Part shown: positions 7,427-17,215 of the stretch, in pieces
Position numbering within the stretch: position 1 is the first letter of the stretch
How the letters are laid out: each line of letters starts with the position of its first letter
Assembly: GCF_000754095.2 (NCBI RefSeq)
Contig: NZ_JQSG02000003.1
Location: 175,397 to 239,396 of the forward strand
DNA: 64,000 bases
Direction of reading: 5' to 3'
Origin: Acidihalobacter prosperus
GTDB taxonomy: Bacteria > Pseudomonadota > Gammaproteobacteria > DSM-5130 > Acidihalobacteraceae
Program-made: the position numbers and the translations under genes
The notes under the pieces: model-generated
Database searches by the model: none
The model's input: only the letters and a program-made list of their open reading frames with translations
What the model was told of the DNA's origin: nothing

Positions 7427-10400
7427 GCGGCGCGCTCCCCGCCCGCGAACAGGGCGTCCAGCGCATCGATCAGCGCGGGCTCGGGGCGGTCGCGGTACAC
7501 GCCGAGGCGCGGGCCGTCGGCCGGGCGCATGCCGCGCAGGAACAGGTAGAACACGCCGCCGAAGTCGCGCGCGTAGTCGTAGCCCGGCAGGCGGGCGCGC
7601 AGGTGCCGGTGCAGGGCCACGCAGTAGATCAGGTACTGCAGGTCGTAGCGGTGTTCGCGCATGGCCTCGGCGAGGCGCGGCGGGGCGTAGTCCTCGGCGC
7701 GGTCGCCGAGGTGGTTGGACTTGTAGTCGACGAGGTAGTAGCGCCCGTCGCGGCGGAACACGAGGTCGATGAAGCCCTTCATCATGCCGCGCAGCGGGTT
7801 GAAGGCGAGGCGCTCGCCGTCCAGCGCGAGTGCGCCGTCGCGGGCGAGCAGATCATTGAGCGCACCCGGGCCGAGCGGCGCGAGCGGGTAGTAGAAGGCC
7901 AGCTCGTCGCGGCGGTCGGCGCGCGTGACCTCGCGCAGGCACAGGCCGCTCTCGTCCAGCGGGGTGTCGAGCACGCGCCCGATCAGCGCCTCGACGGCGG
8001 GCTGCCACTCGGCCTCGAAGCCGTGCAGCGCGAGGCCGGCGCGCACCGCCTGGGCCAGCGTCTCGCCGCGCGCCTCGGGAAAGTCGAGCTTCTCCAGCAG
8101 GGCGTGCAGGAACAGGCCCGCCTGCGCGCCGCGCGGGAAGGCGAAGGCGTCGCGCTGCGGACGCGCGGGCGCGGCGGTGTCTCCAGCGGCCACGGCGTCG
8201 TAGTCCGGCAGCTCGGCGCGCTCGCCGTGGCCGGCGGCCAGGCCCGAATAGCTGGTCACGCGCCAGCCGGCGTCGATACGCCCGGCAAAGTGCCGCGCCT
8301 GCTGCACCGCCGGCAGCGGCGGCGCGGGCGCGCGGATCGCCCCGCTCGGCAGGTCGAGCAGCGCCAGCCGCCCGGCGCCGCCGTCGAGCGCGAGCAGTTC
8401 GTCCCGCAGCGCGGCATCGTTACGCCCGGCGATGCCCGACGCGCCGTGCAGCAGCCAGCCGAGCGCGGAGGCCTCCGCCCCGGCCACGCGGCCCCAGCTG
8501 AGGTAGACGCGGCGCTGCGCGCGGGTGAGCGCGACGTAGAGCAGGCGCAGGTCCTCGGCCAGGCGCTCCCGCTCGGCCAGCTTTGCGTGATCCTCGCGCG
8601 CCTCCGAACCCAGATCGGCGCAGGCCGCTAAGTCGCTTTCGGCATGGAACAGGATGGGCTTCTCGTCCGTCTTGAACGGCTTGGCCGCCCAGGGAAACGG
8701 CAGGAACACCAGCGGATATTCCAGGCCCTTGGAGGCGTGCACGGTGACCACCTGCACCAGCGACTCGTCGCTCTCCAGGCGCAGCTGCTGCTGTTCGTCG
8801 TCGCCGTCGGGGTCGGCGATGCGTTCGTCCAGCCAGCGCAGCAGCGCCTCGAAACCGCGCCGCCGGCCGGATTCCTCGGCCAGCAGCTCGGCGAGCTGCA
8901 GCAGGTTGGTCATGCGCCGCTCGCCGTCCGGCTCGGCGAGCAGGCGGTGAGCGATGGCGCAGTCGGTCATGAGCTGCGCGAACATGGGCATGAAGCCGTG
9001 CTCGCGCCAGCGCTGCTGGGCGCCGTGGAAGCGGTCGAGCCAGATCTCCCAGGCCGCCTCGTCGCGATTGAGCGCGTCCAGCGCCGCGGCGTCGGCGCCG
9101 AGCAGGTCGGTGGCGAGCGCGGCGCGCAGGGCGCGCGTGTCGCCCGGCTCGGCCGCGGCGCGCAGCAGGTGGCGCAGGTCGACGGCCTCGGGCGTGGCGA
9201 AGATGCTCTCGCGCGCCAGGAACACGCTGGCGACGCCGACCGCCGCGAGCGCACCGCGTATCTCGTCTGCCTCGTAGCGGTTGCGCACCAGCACCGCGAG
9301 ATCGCCCGCGGCGAGCGGCGCGTCGCCGATTGCGGCCTGCCCCGTCGCGGCCAGCCCGAGCAGGCGCGCGATCTCGTGCGCGCAGGCCGCAGCGGCCTGC
9401 GCCTTGGCCGCGCCGCTGCCGAGCGGCTTGTCGCCGCCGTTGGGCAACCACCAGCAGGCAAGCGGCGGCGGCTGCACGCCCTCGACGACCAGCGGACCGG
9501 CGTCGGCCAGCGGCGAGGGCGCCGCCGGATGGAACTCGATGCCCTCGAACAGGAAGGGCTTTTCGCGCCGCGCGAACACGCGGTTGACCGCATCCACCAG
9601 CGCGGACGACGAGCGCCAGTTGGTGCCGAGGGTATAGGTCGCCTCGGCGGCCGACCCGCGGGCCGCGAGATAGGCGAAGATGTCGGCGCCGCGGAAGCCG
9701 TAGATGGCCTGCTTGGGGTCGCCGATCATGAACAGCGCCACCGATCTGCTGCGGGACGCCCATGCTGCGTTGGAAACCGCCTCGGAATGCTCATTGGCTG
9801 CAGCCAACTCCGCTTCCTCGCCGCTTTCCGCCTTGCCTGACCGTCCCTCGCGACGATCGGGCTCTGCAATACCGTCGAACAGCCCGAGCTGCGCCGCGCC
9901 GCCGCTTGGTGCGGATGCCGAGGATGCCGGTGGCGGTTCGTCCGCAGCGGCGTAAACGGCGCTGAAGATGCGGTACTGCACCGGGTCGGTGTCCTGGAAC
10001 TCGTCGATCATCGCCACCGGGTAGCGCGCACGGATGCGCGCGGCCAGCGCGGCGCCGCTCTCGCTCGCGAGCACCGCGTCGAGGCGGGTGAGCAGGTCGT
10101 CGTAGGACAGCAGGCTGCGGGCGCGCTTGTGTTCGTCCACCGCGCCGCGCGCGTAGTCCACCGCCTCGGCGAGCAGCGCCGCGCGGCGCGCGCGCGTCAG
10201 CCGCGGCGCCAGCTCCGCCAGCTCGCCGCAGCGCTCGAACAGCGTGCCGGTCGGCGTCTCCTGACCCTTCCTGGTGGCAGCGGCGAGCTTGTCGGGGGTG
10301 AACAGATCGATGCGCTCCGGCAACCGGCCGGGCACGGGCGCCGCGTCCTCGATCCATGCCGCGAACGCATCCAGCGCCGTTTCGACGGTCTTCGGCTTGT

Positions 10401-11139
10401 AGCTGTTACGGTTGAGCGCGGGACTCGCGCGCAGGGTTTCGGCCACCGCCTCACCCGACGCGCCCCAGGCCGCGCGCGCGGCCGCGTACAGCGTCTGCCA
10501 GCGTTCGGCAAGGCGCGCCGCCTCTCCGACCGCATCGGCCGGCAGCAGGCGCGCGGCGTCGCGGCCGAGCAGGCCGGCGATCTGCGTGTACAGCGTCTCC
10601 GGCGTGCCCCACTCGCCCGCGGCCCAGGCGACGTCCGCGTCCGGCGCGTCATAGAAACGACGGCGCCAGAAGTCCTCCACCGCGGCGCGGCGCAGGGCGT
10701 GCTCGTCGCCCAGCAGCTCGGCCTCGAAGGGCGCACCGCTCTCGAAGGCGTGATCGGTGAGCATGCGCTGGGCGAAACCGTGAATGGTGAACACCGCCGC
10801 CTCGTCCATGTCGGCGAGCGCGAGTTCAAGCCGGTTCCCGATCTCCTCGGGCATGCCCGCCGCCTGACGCAGCAGCGTGCCGAGATCGCCATCATCCTCC
10901 AACGCGCCACGCACCAGCCGGTCGCGCGCCTCGCGCAGCCGCCGGCGGATGCGGTCGCGCAGCTCCTCGGTGGCGGCCTTGGTGAAGGTGACGACCAGAA
11001 TCTGCGGCACCTCCAGCTCTTCCTCCAGCACCAGACGCAGGTAGAGGTTGGCGATGGTGTAGGTCTTGCCGGTGCCGGCACTGGCCTCGATCAGGCGTAC
11101 GCCGTCGAGGGGGAATGTCGGCATGTGGAGTTCGTTCAT
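7423..11139 (-). CDS. recB: RecBCD enzyme subunit RecB (3'-5' helicase and nuclease)
   Basis: A 1238-residue protein with a UvrD-type helicase and a C-terminal PD-(D/E)XK nuclease. Walker A ([15 protein letters not shown]) is near residue 20, and the [16 protein letters not shown] motif II is near 375. The late helicase motif [18 protein letters not shown] is near 795. The nuclease residues are present: a conserved His in FLHALLEKL, Asp in GFIDLVF, and the DYKSN motif near 1140, so cleavage should be intact. RecB loads RecA after Chi recognition. It is coupled to recD, but recC lies 730 bases upstream across a repeat-rich gap. Confidence 0.95.
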   Translation of the reverse strand: MNELHMPTFPLDGVRLIEASAGTGKTYTIANLYLRLVLEEELEVPQILVVTFTKAATEELRDRIRRRLREARDRLVRGALEDDGDLGTLLRQAAGMPEEIGNRLELALADMDEAAVFTIHGFAQRMLTDHAFESGAPFEAELLGDEHALRRAAVEDFWRRRFYDAPDADVAWAAGEWGTPETLYTQIAGLLGRDAARLLPADAVGEAARLAERWQTLYAAARAAWGASGEAVAETLRASPALNRNSYKPKTVETALDAFAAWIEDAAPVPGRLPERIDLFTPDKLAAATRKGQETPTGTLFERCGELAELAPRLTRARRAALLAEAVDYARGAVDEHKRARSLLSYDDLLTRLDAVLASESGAALAARIRARYPVAMIDEFQDTDPVQYRIFSAVYAAADEPPPASSASAPSGGAAQLGLFDGIAEPDRREGRSGKAESGEEAELAAANEHSEAVSNAAWASRSRSVALFMIGDPKQAIYGFRGADIFAYLAARGSAAEATYTLGTNWRSSSALVDAVNRVFARREKPFLFEGIEFHPAAPSPLADAGPLVVEGVQPPPLACWWLPNGGDKPLGSGAAKAQAAAACAHEIARLLGLAATGQAAIGDAPLAAGDLAVLVRNRYEADEIRGALAAVGVASVFLARESIFATPEAVDLRHLLRAAAEPGDTRALRAALATDLLGADAAALDALNRDEAAWEIWLDRFHGAQQRWREHGFMPMFAQLMTDCAIAHRLLAEPDGERRMTNLLQLAELLAEESGRRRGFEALLRWLDERIADPDGDDEQQQLRLESDESLVQVVTVHASKGLEYPLVFLPFPWAAKPFKTDEKPILFHAESDLAACADLGSEAREDHAKLAERERLAEDLRLLYVALTRAQRRVYLSWGRVAGAEASALGWLLHGASGIAGRNDAALRDELLALDGGAGRLALLDLPSGAIRAPAPPLPAVQQARHFAGRIDAGWRVTSYSGLAAGHGERAELPDYDAVAAGDTAAPARPQRDAFAFPRGAQAGLFLHALLEKLDFPEARGETLAQAVRAGLALHGFEAEWQPAVEALIGRVLDTPLDESGLCLREVTRADRRDELAFYYPLAPLGPGALNDLLARDGALALDGERLAFNPLRGMMKGFIDLVFRRDGRYYLVDYKSNHLGDRAEDYAPPRLAEAMREHRYDLQYLIYCVALHRHLRARLPGYDYARDFGGVFYLFLRGMRPADGPRLGVYRDRPEPALIDALDALFAGGERAA

Positions 11140-11284
11140 GCCGGGTTCCGTCCCGGTTGTCGATTGGACGTCAACGGACAGCGGTTGAAAGCACGGTTCC
11201 GGATATTCCTTTTCGGTAACGTGTGGAGACTTGTTTCGTGCGCGGATGGGCTTCGATGGTTTCGATCAAGCGCGGCAACGCGCC

Positions 11285-11455
11285 CGAGCCTCTTTCTTTG
11301 CTTGTCCAAAGAAAGAGGCGAAAGAAAGGACACCCGAAGGCCTTGGCCCTGCGGGCAAACCTCGAATGCGCACTCCGTCACGAGGCACCGCAGCCACGCG
11401 CCATCCAGGCACGAGGCTGCTCGGGCGGCGTCCTGCCGCCCGACCCCGCGCCAGA
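11285..11455 (+). repeat. intergenic repeat copy A (TTTCTTTG...CAAAGAAA family)
   Basis: It begins with a perfect 13-base inverted repeat, GCCTCTTTCTTTG / CAAAGAAAGAGGC, around a six-base loop (11288-11319). A GCGAAAGAAAGG block follows, then the conserved GCCACGCGCCATCC, and it ends near a GGGCGGC/GCCGCCC hairpin. It aligns with copy B over its full length in opposite orientation. Confidence 0.75.
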
Positions 11456-11584
11456 GCGCACGTTCGAGGCAAGGCCTAACGGGACTGGGAAAACAAGACA
11501 GCACATCGCCTACTCGGCCGGGTCGACGTCTTTTGCCGTTGACGTTCAACCCCCTTTGAGCGCTTGCCCCGCGGACGCGTGACT

Positions 11585-11752
11585 GGGCTGGAATGGCCGG
11601 CAGGAAAGCCGGCCAAGCGGCCCCGCGCCCGGATGGCGCGTGGCCGCGGGTCCTGTCCAGACGCGTGTGCGCGGGGTTGCCCGTAGGGACAAGCGATCCT
11701 GGGGCGCGTTTCTTTCGCCCATTTCTTTGCGCGAACAAAGAAATGGGCTCGG
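11585..11752 (-). repeat. intergenic repeat copy B (inverted partner of copy A)
   Basis: Read on the minus strand it starts with GCCCATTTCTTTG / CAAAGAAATGGGC (13-base arms at 11717-11729 and 11736-11748). It carries the same GCGAAAGAAACG and GCCACGCGCCATCC blocks as copy A and ends with a GGCCGGC/GCCGGCC hairpin. Stem bases differ from copy A in a compensated way, so the hairpin is conserved while the sequence drifts. Confidence 0.75.
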
Positions 11753-11869
11753 ACGCGTCGCCAATGCCTGGCAATGGTGATATCGCTTGATCGCGTCCGA
11801 AACCCTCCCGCAGACGCGGCGATCCACTCAAGAGACCCCCAAGCCTCACGCAGGCATGACACGTCCTCT

Positions 11870-14800
11870 TCACGCACCATCCCCTTCAATCTCGGCATCG
11901 ATCATCGGCCCATACACCGCCAACGCCAACTCCGCAAAACGCGCGTCCAGCGCCTCGCGCCCACGGAACGCGAGCGCGTTGTAGGCGTCGTCGCGCTCGC
12001 CGCCGCTGCCGCTCCAGGCGTTGCCCTCCCACACCTTGCGCGCGGTCTCGAACGCCGCGCCCTCGTCCTCGCCCTTGCGCAGCACGCGCTCGGCATAGGC
12101 CAGGCTGGTTTCGGGGAAGAACGGCAGCGGCGCGCGCCAGGCCTCGCGGTAGAGCGCGACCAGCTCGCGCAGCCGCCCGGCGGCGTCGGGCAGCGGGCCG
12201 AAACGCAGCGCGTCCTTCTCGGCGAGGAACACGCTGCCGCAGGCGACGCCCTCCGGGGCCAGCGCATTGAGCGCAAGGTGCTGCAGCCACAACCGCAGGC
12301 GTTCGCGCGCGCGCAGCCGGCCGACCCGGTACGCCAGCAGGCCGTCCGCGCCGACGCCGTGCAGCCAGCCGCGCAAGCGGCAGCCGCCGAGGTCGAGGTC
12401 GACCTCCAGCGACGCGCGCGGGGCGTTCGCGCCGTGGTCGCGCAGCGTCTCGGCGAAGTCGGGAATCCCGGCCACGGCGTCGTCGAAGGCCAGCCGGCCG
12501 AAGCCGGCGCTGGGCAGGCTGCCGTCGGCCAGCGCGAGGGATTCGAGCACCGCGGCATCGCCATCTTCCAGCGCGAGGGCCAGCGCGCGGTCCTTGAGCT
12601 GCCAGGCGGTCAGGCCGTCGAGAGCGAAGGCCTCGGCGTCCTCGGCGCGCGCGTCGGAGGCGTGCAGGAACACGCCGAGACGGCGTTCGAGCAGATACCG
12701 CGCCGGGTGAAGCAGGCAGTCGGCGAGCTCGCCAAGATCGAGCGCCTCCTCCTCGCCTTCGGCCTCGGGCAGCGGCGCGTCGAGGAAGGCGCCGACGCCG
12801 GGGTGTGCGGGGTCGCGCAGCCACTCGGCGGCGTAGCTGGCCGGCCTTGCGTCGGCGGCGAAGTAGCGCGGGCTGAAGGGCTGCAGCGGGTGTTCGGTGA
12901 CGATCCGCGCCAGCACGTCACGGCCGCCATCCGGGGCGCGGAAGCCGCGTTCGATGGTCTCCAGCAGCTCGCCGAGCAGCACCGAGGGCACGCGCCTGGC
13001 GTTGCTGCGCACGTCGCGGCCGACGTAGCTCGCGTAGAACACGTCGCGCGCCGAGAGCAGCGCCTCCAGGAACAGATAGCGGTCGTCCTCGCGGCGCGAG
13101 CGGTCGCCGCGGCGCGGCGACTCGGCCATCAGGTCGAAGCTGAGCGGGCGCTGGGCGCGCGGGTATTCGCCGTCGTTCAGCCCGAGCAGGCAGACCACGC
13201 GGAACGGGATGCTGCGCATCGGCACCATGTTGCAGAAGCTCACGCGGCCGTCGAGGAAGGCCTGGCCAGGGCTAGCGTCCTCCAGCCGGCCGCGCAGGTG
13301 GTCGCGCACCACGGCCAGTTCGACGGCCTCGGCGAAACCGCCCGCGGCCGCGTGGCGGCGCAATGCGTCCAGCGCCTCGCGCACCTGCTGCAGCAGGCGC
13401 GCGCCGTCCTCGTCGGGCAGGAAGAAGGCGTCCAGCAGCGCGGACAGGGTCTCCGCCCAGCCGTCGACGGTGCGCGGGCGGGCAAGGCGCTCGCGCCAGT
13501 CGGCGAGCCGCTCGACGAAGTCGGCGAGCTGGCCGAGGTCGCGCGCCTCGCCGCCCTCGACGTCGACATAGGGCGCGATGCCGGCGACCGGCGCCGCGGC
13601 GTCCGCCGGCATCGCGTAGCCGAGCAGCAGGCGGCGCAGGCCGAAGGCCCAGCTCGCGGCTTCCTCGGCCGGCAGGCCGAGCGCGGCGCGCATGGCGCCG
13701 TCCAGCCCCCAACGCACGTTGGCCTCGCGCACCCAGCGGCGCACGCGGTCGAGCCCGGCCTCGTCCAGCCCCAGCCGGCGCATCATCGCGGCGTCCTCGA
13801 GCAGCGCCAGCACCTCGCTGACCGCGAAGCGGCTCTGCGGCAGGCCGAGCAGGGCCAGCAGCGTGCCGGCGAGCGGGGATTCGGCGGCGGCGCGGCGGTC
13901 GGCGATGGACCAGGGGATACGCCGCTCGGACGGCACGGCGCCGAACACGGCCTCGACGTAGGGTGCGTAGGCGTCGATGTCCGGCGCCATCACCACCACG
14001 TCGCGCGGGGTCAGCCCGGGCAGGGTCTCGAACAGCCCCAGCAGGCGGTCGTGCAGCACCTGCACCTCGCGCATGGGGCTGTGCGCGCTGTGCACCTGCA
14101 GCGAGACGTCGTCCGGCGCGAGCGGCACCGGGGGCTGCTCGTCCGCGCCCTCGCCGCGCGTCTGCAGCAGCAGCATGTCGAGCTGCAGCAGGCCGAGCAG
14201 GTCGAGCCGCTCCGGCGGCGCGTAGTGCTCGCGGTGCTCGTCGTCGCCGGCGTGCAGCAGGTCGATGAAGTCGCGCCCCTGCTTGCCCAGCGAGGCGAGC
14301 AGCGGGTTGCCGACCTCGCGATGTTCGGCCTCGCCCGGACGGGCGTGGCGCGCGCGGCCGGCGGCGAGCCGGGCGCGGGTGCGCTCGTCGACGATGTCGC
14401 CCCAGTAGGCCACCGAGGGGTCGAGCACGAACAGGTGCACGTCGATGACTTCCGCCAGCGCGCGCAGCACCTCGACGTAGGCCGGGGGGATGGCGGTCAG
14501 CCCGAACAGCGACACGCGCGCCGGCAGGTCGCCGCGGCGCAGCGTTCCGGCATGCCCGACGAACTCGGCGTGCAGCCGGGCGCGATGGCGCGGCCGTTCG
14601 CCGGCGCACAGGGTGCGCCAAAGGCGCGCCTGCCAGTGATTCTCGGCGCCGTCCTCCCAGGCGAGCACGCGCTCGGCACGGAATACGAGGTACTGGTCGA
14701 ACAAGTCGGCGATGCGCCGCGCGAGCTGATAGCGGCGCAGCGGCTCGTCCGCGCCGGGCTTGAGGTAGTGGCGCAGCGGCGCGAAGGCGGGATCTGCAAG

Positions 14801-15103
14801 CTGCGCGGGAAGCAGCGCCATCAGGCGCCACAGCAGGATCTCGCGGTCCAGCGGCGACTGTTCGGGCAGATCGTCGAACTCGGCGGCGTAGACGCGCCAG
14901 ACGAAGGAGGCGAGCAGGGGAAAATCGAGATGGGCGGCGACGCCCGTGCACTCGGCCAGCCCCAGCGCCAGCCAGCGCGCCATGCCCGGGTTCTGCACCA
15001 CCACGGTCTCGGCGGCGAAGGGATCGGCCGGCGCCGCGGCGCAGACCTCGGCCAGCGCGTCGAGCAGGCATTCGGCACGATTGCTGTGGTGGATTTGGAA
15101 CAT
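11870..15103 (-). CDS. recC: RecBCD enzyme subunit RecC (Chi recognition)
   Basis: A 1077-residue protein that matches RecC, the helicase-like subunit that scans for Chi and splits the DNA strands. The N-terminus MFQIHHSNRAECLLDALAE matches the E. coli start (Leu-Arg-Val-Tyr-His-Ser-Asn). Other RecC blocks include NPGMARWLALGLAE near residue 45, RRIPWSIADRR near 375 and VCLLGLNDGEYPR near 645. A longer frame opens at 15151, but family alignment favours the ATG at 15103. The Shine-Dalgarno is weak. The gene is first in the recC-recB-recD order, and transcription diverges from mscS. Confidence 0.95.
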   Translation of the reverse strand: MFQIHHSNRAECLLDALAEVCAAAPADPFAAETVVVQNPGMARWLALGLAECTGVAAHLDFPLLASFVWRVYAAEFDDLPEQSPLDREILLWRLMALLPAQLADPAFAPLRHYLKPGADEPLRRYQLARRIADLFDQYLVFRAERVLAWEDGAENHWQARLWRTLCAGERPRHRARLHAEFVGHAGTLRRGDLPARVSLFGLTAIPPAYVEVLRALAEVIDVHLFVLDPSVAYWGDIVDERTRARLAAGRARHARPGEAEHREVGNPLLASLGKQGRDFIDLLHAGDDEHREHYAPPERLDLLGLLQLDMLLLQTRGEGADEQPPVPLAPDDVSLQVHSAHSPMREVQVLHDRLLGLFETLPGLTPRDVVVMAPDIDAYAPYVEAVFGAVPSERRIPWSIADRRAAAESPLAGTLLALLGLPQSRFAVSEVLALLEDAAMMRRLGLDEAGLDRVRRWVREANVRWGLDGAMRAALGLPAEEAASWAFGLRRLLLGYAMPADAAAPVAGIAPYVDVEGGEARDLGQLADFVERLADWRERLARPRTVDGWAETLSALLDAFFLPDEDGARLLQQVREALDALRRHAAAGGFAEAVELAVVRDHLRGRLEDASPGQAFLDGRVSFCNMVPMRSIPFRVVCLLGLNDGEYPRAQRPLSFDLMAESPRRGDRSRREDDRYLFLEALLSARDVFYASYVGRDVRSNARRVPSVLLGELLETIERGFRAPDGGRDVLARIVTEHPLQPFSPRYFAADARPASYAAEWLRDPAHPGVGAFLDAPLPEAEGEEEALDLGELADCLLHPARYLLERRLGVFLHASDARAEDAEAFALDGLTAWQLKDRALALALEDGDAAVLESLALADGSLPSAGFGRLAFDDAVAGIPDFAETLRDHGANAPRASLEVDLDLGGCRLRGWLHGVGADGLLAYRVGRLRARERLRLWLQHLALNALAPEGVACGSVFLAEKDALRFGPLPDAAGRLRELVALYREAWRAPLPFFPETSLAYAERVLRKGEDEGAAFETARKVWEGNAWSGSGGERDDAYNALAFRGREALDARFAELALAVYGPMIDAEIEGDGA

Positions 15104-15218
15104 GGGACCGGGTCTTCCGTAGTATGGGGCCGTATGGGCGACTATCGCCATCCACCGCCTCGACCGCCGACTACACTAGGAACGCGTCGTCACGTCAATC
15201 CACATAAGGGCACACACC

Positions 15219-16064
15219 ATGAACCAGCTGCTCGATCCCGGCAAGTTCGACTGGAATCACCTGCTTGAAGCCTACGCGATCCCGTGGGGGATCAAGATCG
15301 TGTTCGCACTCGCGGTACTCGTCATCGGCCTGTGGCTGGCCGGCCTGATCACCAAGCTGATCGGCAAGGCGCTGGTCAAGGCGCGCATGGACCCCATGCT
15401 GGTGCGCTTCCTCGAATCCATCATCAAGGCACTGCTGCAGATGGTGGTGGTCATCGCCGCGCTCGGCCAGCTCGGGGTGCAGACGACCTCGCTGATCGCC
15501 ATTTTAGGCGCCGCCGGCCTGGCCATCGGTCTGGCCCTGCAGAACTCGCTGTCCAACTTCGCCGCCGGCGTGCTGCTCTTGGTGTTCAAGCCGTTCAAGT
15601 CGGGCGACTTCGTCGAGGCCGGGGGGGTGCTCGGCGTGGTCGAACACGTGCGCGTGTTCAACTCCGTGCTGCGCACGCCGGACAACCGCGAGATCACGGT
15701 GCCCAACGGCAAGATCTACAACGACGTGATCACCAACTATTCGGCGCGCGACACCCGCCGCATCGACCTCGTGGTGGGCATCAGCTACGACGCCGACATC
15801 CGCAAGGCCAAGGAAATCGTCGAGGCGATCCTGGCCGAGGACACGCGCATTCTCAAGGACCCGGCGGCCACCTGCGGCGTGATGGATCTGGCCGACAGCA
15901 GCGTGAACCTCTACATCCGCCCCTGGGTTGCGTCCGCCGACTACTGGAACGCCCGCTGCGATCTGCTGGAGACGATCAAGCTGCGCTTCGACGCCAACGG
16001 CATCGGCATCCCCTACCCGCAGATGGACGTGCACCTGCAGCACGGCAAGTCCGAGGCTGCCTGA
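15219..16064 (+). CDS. mscS: small-conductance mechanosensitive channel MscS
   Basis: A 281-residue inner-membrane channel (E. coli MscS is 286). MscS opens on hypo-osmotic shock and releases solutes. Three membrane helices fall at about residues 22-45, 60-85 and 88-120. The pore helix carries the small-residue pattern LIAILGAAGLAIGLALQNSL, followed by NFAAGVLLLVFKPF, which is diagnostic for the family. The cytoplasmic vestibule follows, with the NG motif VPNGKIYNDVITNYS. A hypo-osmotic safety valve fits an organism that makes sucrose as a solute. A terminator follows, so it is probably a single-gene unit. Confidence 0.95.
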   Translation: MNQLLDPGKFDWNHLLEAYAIPWGIKIVFALAVLVIGLWLAGLITKLIGKALVKARMDPMLVRFLESIIKALLQMVVVIAALGQLGVQTTSLIAILGAAGLAIGLALQNSLSNFAAGVLLLVFKPFKSGDFVEAGGVLGVVEHVRVFNSVLRTPDNREITVPNGKIYNDVITNYSARDTRRIDLVVGISYDADIRKAKEIVEAILAEDTRILKDPAATCGVMDLADSSVNLYIRPWVASADYWNARCDLLETIKLRFDANGIGIPYPQMDVHLQHGKSEAA

Positions 16065-16077
16065 GCGCACGATTACC

Positions 16078-16108
16078 GGCGCCCGCAGGGGCAGGCGCCA
16101 GGTTTTCT
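16078..16108 (+). terminator. rho-independent terminator of mscS
   Basis: GGCGCC-x-GC pairs with GC-x-GGCGCC (16078-16086 with 16091-16099, one mismatch), followed by AGGTTTTCTT. It lies 13 bases after the mscS stop codon. Confidence 0.6.
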
Positions 16109-16219
16109 TGCGACCATCTGATAGGCGATTCATTAACGATTCATTACGGGGCGGCGACGGCCGGAACCCTGCCGCCTGCGATCCGGTCTGCTGATGGTAC
16201 GCAACCGTCCGGACTGCCC

Positions 16220-17215
16220 ATGCCCGCCCCACGCTCCCCGTTCCTGCTGCTCGCCGCACTGCTGGCGTCCGCCCTGCCCGCTGCTGCCATCGCCGGCTAC
16301 GCGGTCGACGTCGTTCCCGCGCGCATGGGCGCCTGGCAGGCGCAGGTGGACACTCTCGGCGAGGCGCGCAGCCTGGCCTATGCGACCCTGCGCGCGCCGC
16401 TCGCCGGGCAGCTGCGCGGGCCCTATGCCGCCCAGGGGGCGCAGGTCGCGCGCGGCCGCCTGCTCGCCCGCGTGGTGCCGCCCGGCCTGCGCGCGCGCAT
16501 CGCCGCCGCGCAGCACCGGCTCGATCTCGACCGCAAGCTGCTGCAACACGTCAGAACGCTGTACCACGGCCGGCTCGCCACCGTCGCCGAGGTACAGCAG
16601 GCACAGACCCAGGCCGCCACCGCACAGGACCAGCTCGACGCGCTGCGCGCCGAGCGCCGCGCCACGCGGCTGACCGCACCGGCCGCCGGCACGGTGAATT
16701 ACCTGCTGCCGCCCGGCACGCGGGTGACCTCGGGTACGGCGGTCGCCCGCTTAGCCGGGGCCGGCGGCGTGTGGGTACGCAGCTACGTGACCCCGACGAC
16801 GGCGCGCGCGCTGCACCCCGGAGCGCCGGCCAGGCTTGCCGGCGACGGTTGGCAGGGCGCGGCGCGCATCGCTTCGGTCGGCGACGACGCCCGCCATGAC
16901 GGTCTGGTCGAGGTCGTGCTGCGCCCGGCGCACGGCGGGCTGATGCCCGGCGAATGGCTGCACGTGCGTCTGCCCGGCGTGGGCGGTCACGCCTGGCAGC
17001 TGCCGACACAGGCCTTGGTGATGCGCGGCGCGCGCGCGCTGGTGTATACGGTCGCCCACGGCCGCGCGCATGCGGTGCCAGTGAAGCTGGCGCACCTCGG
17101 GCAGCATGCCGTCTGGGTCGAAGGCCCGTTGCACGCCGGCGAGCCGGTGGTGACGCGGGGCGCGGGTACGATTGCCGACGGCACCCCCGTCGACGTGCGC
17201 GCGCCCGGCGCATGA
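16220..17215 (+). CDS. RND efflux periplasmic adaptor (HlyD/MFP family)
   Basis: A 331-residue membrane fusion protein that would link the RND pump encoded next to an outer membrane channel. A signal peptide ends near AAIAGYA. The lipoyl half-motif TLRAPLAGQLRGPYAAQGAQ at about residues 55-75 and its return RLTAPAAGTVNYLLPPGTRV at about 150-170 flank a coiled-coil hairpin (AAAQHRLDLDRKLLQHV to TAQDQLDALRAERR). The beta-barrel and membrane-proximal domains follow. The start was chosen at the ATG just before the signal peptide; longer frames upstream are read-through. Its stop overlaps the pump start (ATGA). No TolC-like gene is nearby. Confidence 0.85.
   Translation: MPAPRSPFLLLAALLASALPAAAIAGYAVDVVPARMGAWQAQVDTLGEARSLAYATLRAPLAGQLRGPYAAQGAQVARGRLLARVVPPGLRARIAAAQHRLDLDRKLLQHVRTLYHGRLATVAEVQQAQTQAATAQDQLDALRAERRATRLTAPAAGTVNYLLPPGTRVTSGTAVARLAGAGGVWVRSYVTPTTARALHPGAPARLAGDGWQGAARIASVGDDARHDGLVEVVLRPAHGGLMPGEWLHVRLPGVGGHAWQLPTQALVMRGARALVYTVAHGRAHAVPVKLAHLGQHAVWVEGPLHAGEPVVTRGAGTIADGTPVDVRAPGA

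Larger units (their letters stand above)
11140..11869. other. repeat-filled gap between recC and recB
   Basis: This 730-base gap separates recC from recB, which are usually close or overlapping. It holds two inverted copies of one intergenic repeat (11285-11455 and 11585-11752). ORFs here read arginine-rich junk typical of such repeats, and none looks real. A separate recB promoter must lie here or read-through must occur. Confidence 0.7.

Noticed and set aside
9704-9955. Small ORFs inside recB around a less conserved linker
   Set aside because: They are shadows of recB in other frames; the linker between helicase domains is naturally variable.
11136-11873. 245-codon ORF in the recB-recC gap
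   Set aside because: It translates the inverted intergenic repeats; the product is arginine-rich without family features.
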